A stretch of 18,494 bases of DNA, taken from Pseudomonas sp. (GTDB lineage Bacteria > Pseudomonadota > Gammaproteobacteria > Pseudomonadales > Pseudomonadaceae). The stretch covers positions 1 through 18,494 of the forward strand of contig NZ_JASLAW010000084.1 of assembly GCF_030147005.1 (NCBI RefSeq), read 5' to 3'. The notes below the pieces were generated by a model. The model did not search any database and was not told the origin of the DNA. It saw only the letters and a program-made list of their open reading frames with translations. This document shows, piece by piece, positions 7,747 through 15,513 of the stretch (the stretch's first letter is position 1; each line of letters opens with the position of its first letter). Position numbers and translations under genes: made by a program.

Positions 7747-8142
7747 GTTTTGAAACAATTTCTCGATGGATGGGGCGATTCAGCGGCACACCGCTTTTAG
7801 TTTTCTCAAGTGTCCCATTTCACTCGTTCCACGCTACACACGAACTCAAACGTACATCACACTCAAGCATAAGCTCAGCCAAACCAAGCAAATTGGAAGT
7901 AGAGGAAAGGTGAGACTCAACAATTGACGTCGCGCGTATCCGACTGTCGGCATGGCGGGCCTTTCCAGAAAAAATTCACTTAAGCGACTAAAGCCCGGTT
8001 TTTTTACCGCTCGCCATTTTTTTAAATGCTCGCATTTCTTTGGATATTTTTTGCACCCCTCGCCCACCCTGCGACATCAGATTCAACTCGCTGTACAGGG
8101 ACGGTTCCATGGCATGTTCCTCATAAGCCTGTTCAAGAGCGT
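7747..8142. other. Non-coding gap upstream of the MarR operon with a T-rich stretch
   Basis: The gap between the MarR start and the end of the glycosyltransferase gene is about 460 nt; its MarR-proximal part is the promoter described separately. The remainder is visibly more AT-rich than its surroundings. At 8000-8052 there are several runs of T, including an imperfect tandem repeat beginning GCTCGC(C)ATTT (8009-8027 and 8028-8045). A 73-codon open frame (7846-8067, minus) has a GTG start without a ribosome site and no recognisable domain, so I do not call it. No convincing hairpin terminator was found for the glycosyltransferase gene. Confidence 0.6.
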
Positions 8143-9723
8143 CTAGCGGCAGCCTTCAGGCAGTGGCGCCGGTACGTTGCATAACACGAACAACCGCGCC
8201 CTGGCGCCACCGCCGTCCTGGCGAATGAGTTCGCGCCAGCCGTTCGGCAGCGGCGCGAATTCATCCGGCGCTTCGTTGCTGCTGATCAACCATACCCGCC
8301 GCGTTTGAACAGGCAGTGCTGCCAGGCGATCCAGATAGATCCGGCCGCCATCCTGATCCACCAGCGTACCGAAACCGTAGGCATTCGGTCGCGTGGATGT
8401 GCCGTCGGGTTTGGGCGGTGTGTAGAGTTGAAGTTGAGCATCGGTCTGGTCGTAATACACGTAGCTCAGGTACCACATCATGTCGCTGAGGACGATGCGG
8501 TCATCTTCCTGGTAGTTGCGATTGACGAACTCCACCGGCACGTTGAATTGGTCGTGCTCATCCACTGTGAATGTGTTCTTCAACCCCACAAGTTGCACCC
8601 CGACAACCAGCACAAACAGTGCCGCGCCCAACCATGACAGGCGTGACGGCAAGCGGTCGATGGCAAGGGCCACGAGGATCGGCAAGCCCAAGGCGTAAAC
8701 GGTGAGATAACGCTCGATAAACACCGGTGATATAAACGAAACCCCGTACACCAGCAGCAGCGGCAGCAGAAAAAACAGCGTCGGCAGGCGTGCCGGCCGG
8801 TAATGCCAGGCCGTCATTACAACCACTGCAACCAGTAGCAGGGGAAATAGCCAGAACAGCGGTGGCCAGATATCAACAGCTTCATCCTGCAGTACGAACT
8901 GCCAGATCATCGACGGCAGAGACAGCAGGTTGACCGGCTCTTCCCAGCCAATGTCCCCGCCCACCTTGAGCTGGTCGACGTGCTGCACCAGGTCCAAAAG
9001 GTTCGGCAGCCAGGGCAGATACAACAGCACAACCATGGCGTTGGCCGCCCACCATGCCGGGCGCGTGATCAAACGTTGGCCTGGTGGCTGCACAGCAAGG
9101 TGCACCCAGTGCACCAGCACGCACAGCGCGGTGAAATAGTGGGTGTAGAAACCGGCGCTCATCAACAGCACATACGCGGCCAGATAACGTGTGCGCTCGG
9201 GTTGGCGCATCCAGTAAACCAGCGCCAGCGTAGCGCCCAACAGCCAGACGCCGAGCAGCGCATACATGCGCACTTCCTGGCTGTAGCGCACCGCCGTCGG
9301 CAGCAGCGCCAACAGGATGCCCGCCAGCAGCGCGGCGCGACGGCCGGACAGTTGCTGCGTCAGCCACATACCCAGGCCCACCACGACTGCGCCGGGAATC
9401 GCGCTCATGCTTCTTATCGACCCGATGCTGTCGCCGAACACGTCGATCCAGCCGCGCAGCAGCAGGAAATACAGCGGCGGATGCACATCGTGGGCCGCGT
9501 GAAACCACAGGTCGGTCACAGCGTATTCGCTGAGCAGGAGGCTTGAGCCCTCGTCTCCCCAGATCGCCGCCGATGTCAGGTGGTAAAACCGCAGGGCCAT
9601 GGCCAGCGCCAGGATCGGCACCCACCAGAGGCGGCTAAGCCAACCGGCACCTTCCCCGGTCAGGCGACTGAAGGCCGGCATGGCCCGGGGTTTTGCGTGT
9701 TGCTCTACGACAGACCGACGCAC
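8143..9723 (-). CDS. GT-C fold membrane glycosyltransferase (family 39 / PMT_2-like)
   Basis: The 526-aa polytopic protein has features of lipid-linked-sugar glycosyltransferases related to ArnT and PMT. A first membrane helix (about 34-46) is followed by a periplasmic loop containing SAAIWGDEGSSLLLSEY, where D57-E58 is the expected catalytic acidic motif. HDVHPPLYFLLLRGW comes next at about 78-92. About ten more hydrophobic segments and a soluble C-terminal periplasmic domain (from about residue 395) complete it. These enzymes transfer a sugar from a polyprenyl phosphate to lipid, glycan or protein on the periplasmic side; donor and acceptor are unknown here. The GTG at 9723 is preferred because AGAGGA (9730-9735) sits 6 nt upstream; the frame stays open to a GTG at 9771 and another ATG exists at 9681. 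It stands alone with no donor-lipid synthesis genes nearby, divergent from the next operon. Confidence 0.88.
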   Translation of the reverse strand: MRRSVVEQHAKPRAMPAFSRLTGEGAGWLSRLWWVPILALAMALRFYHLTSAAIWGDEGSSLLLSEYAVTDLWFHAAHDVHPPLYFLLLRGWIDVFGDSIGSIRSMSAIPGAVVVGLGMWLTQQLSGRRAALLAGILLALLPTAVRYSQEVRMYALLGVWLLGATLALVYWMRQPERTRYLAAYVLLMSAGFYTHYFTALCVLVHWVHLAVQPPGQRLITRPAWWAANAMVVLLYLPWLPNLLDLVQHVDQLKVGGDIGWEEPVNLLSLPSMIWQFVLQDEAVDIWPPLFWLFPLLLVAVVVMTAWHYRPARLPTLFFLLPLLLVYGVSFISPVFIERYLTVYALGLPILVALAIDRLPSRLSWLGAALFVLVVGVQLVGLKNTFTVDEHDQFNVPVEFVNRNYQEDDRIVLSDMMWYLSYVYYDQTDAQLQLYTPPKPDGTSTRPNAYGFGTLVDQDGGRIYLDRLAALPVQTRRVWLISSNEAPDEFAPLPNGWRELIRQDGGGARARLFVLCNVPAPLPEGCR

Positions 9724-9859
9724 CTCAATTCCTCTGGCATTGCCCTGGTTGCCTACGCGCAAGATCGCCACTCTAGGCCAAAAGCCCTGAATTGGCTGCT
9801 GGAATCGGACGAGTCAGCAATTTGTGTAGGCCTTCACCGAAGCCTTCGTCGGATCAGGC

Positions 9860-9895
9860 TATGATTGCCCTCCTCCAAGGACACAGGATCAAGGA
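9860..9895 (+). promoter_or_regulatory. Probable -10 and ribosome site for the secreted-protein pair
   Basis: TATGAT at 9860-9865 resembles a sigma70 -10 hexamer, but the -35 region is poor, suggesting an activator-dependent or weak promoter. AAGGA at 9891-9895, 6 nt before the ATG at 9902, is a good ribosome site and fixes that start. Confidence 0.45.
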
Positions 9896-9901
9896 AACAT
9901 T

Positions 9902-12064
9902 ATGCGCATCGGTTTTCTGTCACCACTGGCTCTGGCCCTGCTGGCCGGCATTCCCCTGGCGGCCCAGGCCAGTTCCGACGACTCGTGCTACCCCGACTGG
10001 CGGGTGTCGCGTGACAGTCTTGAACCCTGCAACAACCAGCCCTTTCTCAGCCCAGGCAACGACAGCCGGGTAAACCTGCGCCTGTTGCTGGCCGACAAAA
10101 AAGCCGCGCCCCTGGTGCCGAATGCCCTGAGCGAAGACGACCTGGCCCAGGGTTTCGGCCCGGTGCCGTTCCCGGTGTATCGCCTGGTGCCGGTTCCGGC
10201 TGCAAATGACGAACCTGATAACACAGCGGACGATTCACGCACCGCCGAGCTCGACACCCTGCTCCAGCCGCTGGGCCTCAAGCGTGAGGAATACAAGACC
10301 GCCGGCGAGGCCTTCCTCGACGGCGAAGGCAGCCGCTGCCGCAGCAATGATGACGACAGCGCCACGGCATTTATCAGCCAGGTGATCAAAGCCGATATGC
10401 CGCCAGCCGAGCGCGACCTGCTGGTGAAAGCACGTTTGCAGTTGCTGACAACCTGTGACTGGCAGGGCCAGGTGGTGGACGCGCAGCTGACCCCCTCGGC
10501 CAGCGCCCAACTGTTTCGCACTTATTTGCAGGCGGCCGCTGACTTCTACGGCGGCCGCTTCGGTAACGCCCAGCGCGGTTTCGCCGCCGCCGCGACCAGC
10601 GACGTGCCCTGGCTGAAGGAAACCGCGCTGTACATGACCGCGCGCACCGCGCTGAACCAAGCCCAGGCCGAAGCGTTCGACGAATACGGCATGCCACAGC
10701 GCGAGCACGTGAATAAGCCCGCATTGAGCGACGCCGAAGAAGGCTTTCTCGGTTACCTGAAAACTTATCCACAGGGCGCTTACGTAGCGTCCGCTCGCGG
10801 CCTGCTGCGCCGCGTGCATTGGCTGGCGAATGATCAGGCCAAACTCGCCGAAGACTTCACGTGGCAATTCACCGAGGCCACCGAGGCCCAGCGCAATGTG
10901 AGCGTGGACGCGTTGGTGGAAGAAGCCGACCTCAAGTTGCTGATGGCCGGCAACCAGGCGGCGAACAGCCCGATGCTGCAACTGGTCAGCGACCTGATGG
11001 CAATGCGCGCCCACACCCCGCCCCTGTTGAGCCGCGAAGCGCTCGACAAGCAGAAGAGCACATTCGCCAGCGAGCCGGCCTTGTTCGACTACCTGCAAGC
11101 GGCGTATGCCCTGTACGTCGAGCATCAACCCGACACCGCCCTCAAGCACTTGCCGGCGGACGTGCCGTCAAACCTGGATTACTTTGCCTTCAGCCAGCAA
11201 ACCCTGCGCGCCCTGGCCCTGGAAGCCAAGCAAGACTGGAAAGGCGCCGAAGCGCTGTGGCTGCAACTGCTGCCGCTGGCCAAACACCCGCTGCAACGCG
11301 ACCAACTGGAGCTGGCGCTGGCGATGAACTACGAGCGCAGCGGCCAGTTGGCCAGGGTGTTCGCCGCCGATTCGCCGATCAGTGCCAAGCAGGTGCGTTA
11401 CATCCTGCTGCGCAACGTCGCCGGTCCCGACCTGTTGCGCCAGCGGATCGCCAATGCCACCGACCCGACTGAACGCCAGACCGCACAGTTCGTGCTGCTC
11501 TACAAAGACCTGCTGCACAGCCAATTCGCGACGTTCGCCGACGACCTCAAGCAAGCCGCGCTGTCGGAAGACAAACTCGGCACCAGCCTGGGCTACACCT
11601 ACAGCAGCGGGCAAAGCTTGAAGCTGTTCCAGTGGAACGGTGACAAAGCCGAATCCGGCTACGCCTGCCCAAGCGTCGCGCAAACCGCTGCGACCTTGCA
11701 GAGCGACGCAAAAAACCCACAAGCGCTCAACTGCCTGGGTGAATTCATCCTGCGCAATGGCCTGGACGGCATGCCGCTGGAGCAAGCCCGCGCCACCGGC
11801 AGTCTCGGCAGCACCGCTTCGGACTTCAAAGGTGAAACCTTCTCGCGCCTGGATGGCTACAAGCAGGTGATCGCCAGTGCCAAGGCACCCAAAACCGACA
11901 AGGCTTATGCACTGTTTCGCGCGATCAATTGCTACGCGCCCGCCGGCTACAACAGCTGCGGCGGCGAAGACGTGGCGCCCGCCGTGCGCAAAGGCTGGTT
12001 CCGCCAGCTCAAGAGCGGTTACGGCGACACCCAGTGGGGCAAATCGCTGCAGTACTACTGGTGA
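9902..12064 (+). CDS. Large secreted protein with TPR-like helices, function unknown
   Basis: The 720-aa protein has a clear Sec signal peptide (MRIGFLSPLALALLAGIPLA, likely cut after AQA at residue 23). The mature protein is periplasmic or exported. Its middle (about 190-560) is almost all helix-like, with repeated pairs such as SAQLFRTYLQAAADFYGGRF, YVASARGLLRRVHWLANDQA and QDWKGAEALWLQLLPLAKHP, as in TPR or solenoid proteins. There are exactly eight cysteines, four in the first quarter (including C29 and C43) and four in the last fifth (YACPS, LNCLG, INCYAP, NSCGG), consistent with disulfide-closed end domains. It is the first gene of a coupled pair with the DUF3142 gene (stop and next start overlap). 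I do not recognise a named family; relatives in Pseudomonas are, as I recall, labelled hypothetical or loosely YfiO-like, which I would not adopt. Confidence 0.85.
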   Translation: MRIGFLSPLALALLAGIPLAAQASSDDSCYPDWRVSRDSLEPCNNQPFLSPGNDSRVNLRLLLADKKAAPLVPNALSEDDLAQGFGPVPFPVYRLVPVPAANDEPDNTADDSRTAELDTLLQPLGLKREEYKTAGEAFLDGEGSRCRSNDDDSATAFISQVIKADMPPAERDLLVKARLQLLTTCDWQGQVVDAQLTPSASAQLFRTYLQAAADFYGGRFGNAQRGFAAAATSDVPWLKETALYMTARTALNQAQAEAFDEYGMPQREHVNKPALSDAEEGFLGYLKTYPQGAYVASARGLLRRVHWLANDQAKLAEDFTWQFTEATEAQRNVSVDALVEEADLKLLMAGNQAANSPMLQLVSDLMAMRAHTPPLLSREALDKQKSTFASEPALFDYLQAAYALYVEHQPDTALKHLPADVPSNLDYFAFSQQTLRALALEAKQDWKGAEALWLQLLPLAKHPLQRDQLELALAMNYERSGQLARVFAADSPISAKQVRYILLRNVAGPDLLRQRIANATDPTERQTAQFVLLYKDLLHSQFATFADDLKQAALSEDKLGTSLGYTYSSGQSLKLFQWNGDKAESGYACPSVAQTAATLQSDAKNPQALNCLGEFILRNGLDGMPLEQARATGSLGSTASDFKGETFSRLDGYKQVIASAKAPKTDKAYALFRAINCYAPAGYNSCGGEDVAPAVRKGWFRQLKSGYGDTQWGKSLQYYW

Positions 12065-12765
12065 AAACGCTGTGGCTGGGCTTGCTGTTGCTGGCAAGCC
12101 CGGCTTTCGGCGCCGTTGAGGCCCGGGACTATGACGCCTTCTGGCTATGGAGCGGCGTCGCGCCCCAGCCGGTGATCAAGCAGGCCAAAACCCTGTACAT
12201 CCTTCAGGGCCAGATCAACTCCACGCGCCGCGCACCGCAACGCGGCGTGCAACTGATCGCTCAGGGCATGAGCGTGCCGCGTATCACCCAGGGCGACATC
12301 TGGGTGGTGTACCGCGCCAACACCCTGCGATGGCCGGAGCGGGTCTACACCCAACTGCTCGGCCAGGTGCAACGCTGGCGCGACGCGGGCAACCCGGTGG
12401 TCGGCATCCAGATCGACTTCGACGCCCGCACCCAATACCTGCCTGAATACGCCGCCTTCCTGCGCGACCTGCGCCAACGCCTGCCGGCCGATCTGCGCTT
12501 GAGCATCACCGGCCTGATGGACTGGAGCAGCAACGCCGACCCGGCCGCCATCGCCCAACTCAAGGGCGTGGTGGATGAAGTGGTGGTGCAGACATATCAA
12601 GGGCGGCACAGCATTCCCGACTATGCCGCGTATTTACCGCGAATGAATCGCCTGGGCGTACCGTTCAAGATCGGGTTGATTCAGGGCGGCGAGTGGGAAG
12701 CGCCGGGGTATTTGCAGGGGAGCGAGTGGTTTCGGGGGTATGTGGTGTTTTTGCAGAACCGTTGA
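12061..12765 (+). CDS. DUF3142 family secreted protein, TIM-barrel-like
   Basis: The 234-aa protein begins at a GTG that overlaps the preceding stop (GTGA), giving a signal peptide KTLWLGLLLLASPAFG cut near residue 17. An in-frame extension upstream would run inside the previous gene and destroy the signal, so it is rejected. The mature start AVEARDYDAFWLWSGVAP, then VVGIQIDFDARTQYLPEYAA (D119 and D121), LRLSITGLMDWSSN and DEVVVQTYQGRHSIPDY, follow the strand order of a barrel with acidic residues at a strand end, as in glycosidase-like barrels. DUF3142 has no established activity as far as I know; polysaccharide hydrolysis or binding is inference. Coupling suggests it works with the 720-aa protein, in the periplasm or outside. 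Confidence 0.85.
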   Translation: MKTLWLGLLLLASPAFGAVEARDYDAFWLWSGVAPQPVIKQAKTLYILQGQINSTRRAPQRGVQLIAQGMSVPRITQGDIWVVYRANTLRWPERVYTQLLGQVQRWRDAGNPVVGIQIDFDARTQYLPEYAAFLRDLRQRLPADLRLSITGLMDWSSNADPAAIAQLKGVVDEVVVQTYQGRHSIPDYAAYLPRMNRLGVPFKIGLIQGGEWEAPGYLQGSEWFRGYVVFLQNR

Positions 12766-12790
12766 CACGGCGGCTGACTTTACGCAGGAA

Positions 12791-12820
12791 GTTGTCCTCT
12801 GTCCGCGGACAGCGGACAAC
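12791..12820. other. 30-nt near-perfect palindrome between convergent genes
   Basis: The segment has arms GTTGTCC (12791-12797) and GGACAAC (12814-12820) around a fully self-complementary core TGTCCGCGGACA (12800-12811). Only one base pair (T12798 with C12813) is mismatched. Each side contains the pentamer TGTCC twice. It lies 25 nt after the DUF3142 stop and about 170 nt after the end of the convergent outer-membrane factor gene. It may be a bidirectional transcription-stopping hairpin, though no T-tract follows on either strand, or a protein-binding site. Confidence 0.7.
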
Positions 12821-12988
12821 CACCTTCAGGGCCATATGAAAAGTCAAGATTGTTCCGGAGCGAAGGTACTCAGGCCCAGCGTGGCGCAGATCGCAATCAC
12901 CCGCAAAAACACGCCGTTGCAGATGCAAATACCGTTCGAGACGAACCACTCGCAGGTAAACGGTAGGAAGGCGCAGATTATCCTCAGA

Positions 12989-14443
12989 TCATTGTTGAAC
13001 GGTTTGCAACGGATACACCGACTCCCACCCTCCTCCCAGCGCCTTGTACAAGCTGACCATGGCCAACGACACGCCGGTAGAGCTTTCCACCCACTGCTCC
13101 TGGGTCGCCAGCAGCGCGCTTTGCACGGTGAGCACATTGACGAAATCCGCCACGCCTTCGACGTACTGGTGGTGGGCGGTGGCCAATGCGATCTGGTTCT
13201 GGCGCACCGCTTCGGCGAGGCTGTCGCGGCGCAGTTGGCTGGCGTTGTAGCGGGTCAGCTGGTCGTCGATCTCGTGCCAGGCGCGCAGTACGGTTTGCTG
13301 GTAGGCCAGCGCCGCTTCCTGTTGCTGGGCTTCACGCAAATCCACCATGCCTTGCAGGCGCCCGCCGTTGAACAGCGGCAGGCTCAGTTGCGGGCCGAAG
13401 GCGAAGGCGCGCGAGCCCCAGGAACCGAAATCCGAGAGCTGCATGGCCTGGGAGCCGAGGCTGCCGGACAAGGTAATGCGCGGGTAGAAATCACCCTTGG
13501 CCACGCCGATGCTGGCGGTGGCGGCGTGCAAGCGAGCTTCGGCCTGGCGGATGTCCGGGCGGCGCTCGGCCAGCTCCGACGGCAGGCCGATGGCGACCTG
13601 GCGCTGGGTTTGCGGCACGGCGGCGTCTTTGGACAGTTGCGCGTGCAACGCTTGCGGTGGCTCGCCCATCAGCAGGCTAAGGGCGTTGATCAATTGATCC
13701 TGGCGCTGCTGCAGATCCGGCAGGCGCGCTTCGATGGCGGCGACCTGGGCGGCGGCTTCGGCCACGTCCAGGTCGGTCGCCACACCGTCGGCCAGGCGCA
13801 GTTGCGAGAGCTTTAGGCTGTGGCGGGCCACGTCGAGGTTTTGCTCGGTGACGGCGCGGGTGTTCTGTACGCCGCGCAGTTGGATGTAGTCCTGTGCGGT
13901 CTCGGCCAACACCGACAGCAGCACGGCGCGACGGTCATTTTCGGCGACTTCCAGGGTGGCGTCAGCGGCTTCGGTCTCGCGCTTGACCCGGCCCCAGAAG
14001 TCCAGCTCCCAGGAGGCGGAAAAACCCATGTCCCATTGGTTGAAGGCTGAGCGGCCGTTCTCGCCGGAAGGGTCGTTCAAGCCTTTGCCGCTGTTGCGTC
14101 TGCGCTGGTAACCACCGTTCGCATCGACGTTGGGGTAGCGCTCGGCGGTAGTCACCTGGCGCACGGCGCGGCTTTGTTGCAGGCGGCTGCCGGCCAGTTT
14201 CAGGTCGAGGTTGTCGCTGAGGGCGCGGCGCGTGAGGGCCGACAACTGCGCATCCTGGAACACGTCCCACCAGCGCTCCTGCAAGGGGTCGCTGCTGGCA
14301 CGACTGGCCGCCTGACGCCCCTGCGGCTGACTCCATTGGGCGACTTGCGGGTCTTGCGGGTCTTGCGGCCGTTGGAAATCCGGGCCGACGGTGCAGGCAC
14401 TCAGGCTGATGAGGCTCAGGGTGAGCCAGGCAACAGGTCTCAT
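12989..14443 (-). CDS. Outer-membrane factor lipoprotein of EmrAB-type efflux system (NodT/OprM type)
   Basis: The 484-aa protein has a lipoprotein signal MRPVAWLTLSLISLSACTVG (lipobox LSAC, cysteine at 17) followed by VGPDFQRP, standard for NodT-type channels. Two repeated efflux-channel halves include WWDVFQDAQLSALTRRALSD, the strand segment WDMGFSASWELDFWGRVKRE, then SELAERRPDIRQAEARLHAA and SIGVAKGDFYPRITLSGSLG, ending at LYKALGGGWE. Length is normal. It belongs to the same family as the channel at 2629-4071, but the two differ widely in sequence, so they are not a recent duplication. Its ATG overlaps the adaptor stop (ATGA), making it the last gene of the second efflux operon. It should form the trimeric exit duct for the MFS pump. 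Confidence 0.95.
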   Translation of the reverse strand: MRPVAWLTLSLISLSACTVGPDFQRPQDPQDPQVAQWSQPQGRQAASRASSDPLQERWWDVFQDAQLSALTRRALSDNLDLKLAGSRLQQSRAVRQVTTAERYPNVDANGGYQRRRNSGKGLNDPSGENGRSAFNQWDMGFSASWELDFWGRVKRETEAADATLEVAENDRRAVLLSVLAETAQDYIQLRGVQNTRAVTEQNLDVARHSLKLSQLRLADGVATDLDVAEAAAQVAAIEARLPDLQQRQDQLINALSLLMGEPPQALHAQLSKDAAVPQTQRQVAIGLPSELAERRPDIRQAEARLHAATASIGVAKGDFYPRITLSGSLGSQAMQLSDFGSWGSRAFAFGPQLSLPLFNGGRLQGMVDLREAQQQEAALAYQQTVLRAWHEIDDQLTRYNASQLRRDSLAEAVRQNQIALATAHHQYVEGVADFVNVLTVQSALLATQEQWVESSTGVSLAMVSLYKALGGGWESVYPLQTVQQ

Positions 14444-15498
14444 TGCTGGGCCACCTCATGGTGTGGCGCGACCGCATGCGTGTCGACGCTGGCCTCCACC
14501 GACATACCGACGCGCAAGCGCTCGGTCAGCGGCTGATTGGGCTCCAGCACGATCTTCACCGGAATGCGCTGCACCACCTTGGTGAAGTTACCGGTAGCGT
14601 TGTCCGGCTTGACCGAGGCGAACGTCACACCCGTAGCCGGCGCCAGGCTTTCCAGGTGGCCGTTGAGCAACTCGCCGTCGAGGCTGTCGACGCGCACTTG
14701 CACGGCTTGGCCGGCATGCATATGGGACAGTTGCGTCTCCTGGAAATTGGCCACGACATACGCCTGCGCAAGCGGCACCACGGCCAGCAGTTTGCTGCCC
14801 GGCGTCACATAGGCGCCGACCCGTACCGCCCGCTCACCAACCATGCCGTCCACCGGCGCGACGATACGGGTATAGGACAGCTGAAAGCTGGCCATTTCCA
14901 GCGCGGCCTGGGCGCGCTTGAGCCCACCTTCGGCGGCGTCGCGCTGGGCCGTGAGGATCTCCACCTGCTTGCGTTCGGCGGCCAGCACAGCGGTGGACTT
15001 GGCCAGGCGCGCGGTGGCCTGGTCGATGCGGGTCTTGGCTTGCTGGGCGTTCTGCACGGTGCCCGCGCCGACACCGGCGAGGTGGTTGTAGCGGTTCAGT
15101 TCGTGCTCGGCAAACGCCACTTCGGCGCGATCCGCCGCGACGGTGGCCTGGGCCTGGGCGATCACCGAGCTTTGCCGTTCAAGGGTGGCGGTGGCGTTTT
15201 TCAGGTGGGCCTGGGCGACCAGGGTATCGGCGTCGGCGGCCTGGGCGGCGGCGCGAAAGTCACGGTCGTCAATCAACGCCAACAACTGGCCGGCCTTGAC
15301 GCGCTGGTTGTCTTCCACCAGCACTTCCTTGATGAACCCGGCAACGCGAGGGGCGACCAGGGTGAAATCGGCGGCGACGAAGGCGTCGTTGGTGCTCTGG
15401 CGCTGGCTGCCCAGAATGCCCGGCGCAACCAGGTACACCAGCACGCCGACGGCAAAAACAGCGATAACGGAGACGGCAATTTTGTCTGTGCGTTTCAT
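14440..15498 (-). CDS. HlyD-family periplasmic adaptor (EmrA-like)
   Basis: The 352-aa adaptor has a membrane anchor at about residues 8-28 (IAVSVIAVFAVGVLVYLVAP). The first lipoyl half, FTLVAPRVAGFIKEVLVEDN with VKAGQLLALIDDRDF, spans about 46-83. A longer coiled-coil hairpin than in the other adaptor follows (about 85-200, including RIDQATARLAKSTAVLAAER). The second lipoyl half is YTRIVAPVDGMVGERAVRVG, then the barrel domain with YVVANFQETQLSHMHAGQAV. The closing VVQRIPVKIVLEP and LRVGMSVEASVDT are typical of EmrA partners of MFS pumps. AAGGA lies 7 nt before the ATG. It is 15 nt downstream of the MFS gene and overlaps the outer-membrane factor gene, so it is co-transcribed with both. Confidence 0.95.
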   Translation of the reverse strand: MKRTDKIAVSVIAVFAVGVLVYLVAPGILGSQRQSTNDAFVAADFTLVAPRVAGFIKEVLVEDNQRVKAGQLLALIDDRDFRAAAQAADADTLVAQAHLKNATATLERQSSVIAQAQATVAADRAEVAFAEHELNRYNHLAGVGAGTVQNAQQAKTRIDQATARLAKSTAVLAAERKQVEILTAQRDAAEGGLKRAQAALEMASFQLSYTRIVAPVDGMVGERAVRVGAYVTPGSKLLAVVPLAQAYVVANFQETQLSHMHAGQAVQVRVDSLDGELLNGHLESLAPATGVTFASVKPDNATGNFTKVVQRIPVKIVLEPNQPLTERLRVGMSVEASVDTHAVAPHHEVAQQ

Positions 15499-15513
15499 GA
15501 GAAATCCTTGGGG

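Noticed and set aside
7987..8007. GCCCGG followed by seven T, terminator-like on the plus strand
   Set aside because: No upstream complementary arm forms a stable stem, and no plus-strand gene ends there.
7846..8067. Possible 73-aa minus-strand gene in the AT-rich gap
   Set aside because: GTG start with no ribosome site and no recognised domain, and it crosses the T-rich repeat. The Lys-rich start followed by a hydrophobic tail could be chance.
11929..12060. Upstream extension of the DUF3142 gene to give a 278-codon frame
   Set aside because: It would lie inside the preceding gene and bury a clear signal peptide that begins at the GTG at 12061.
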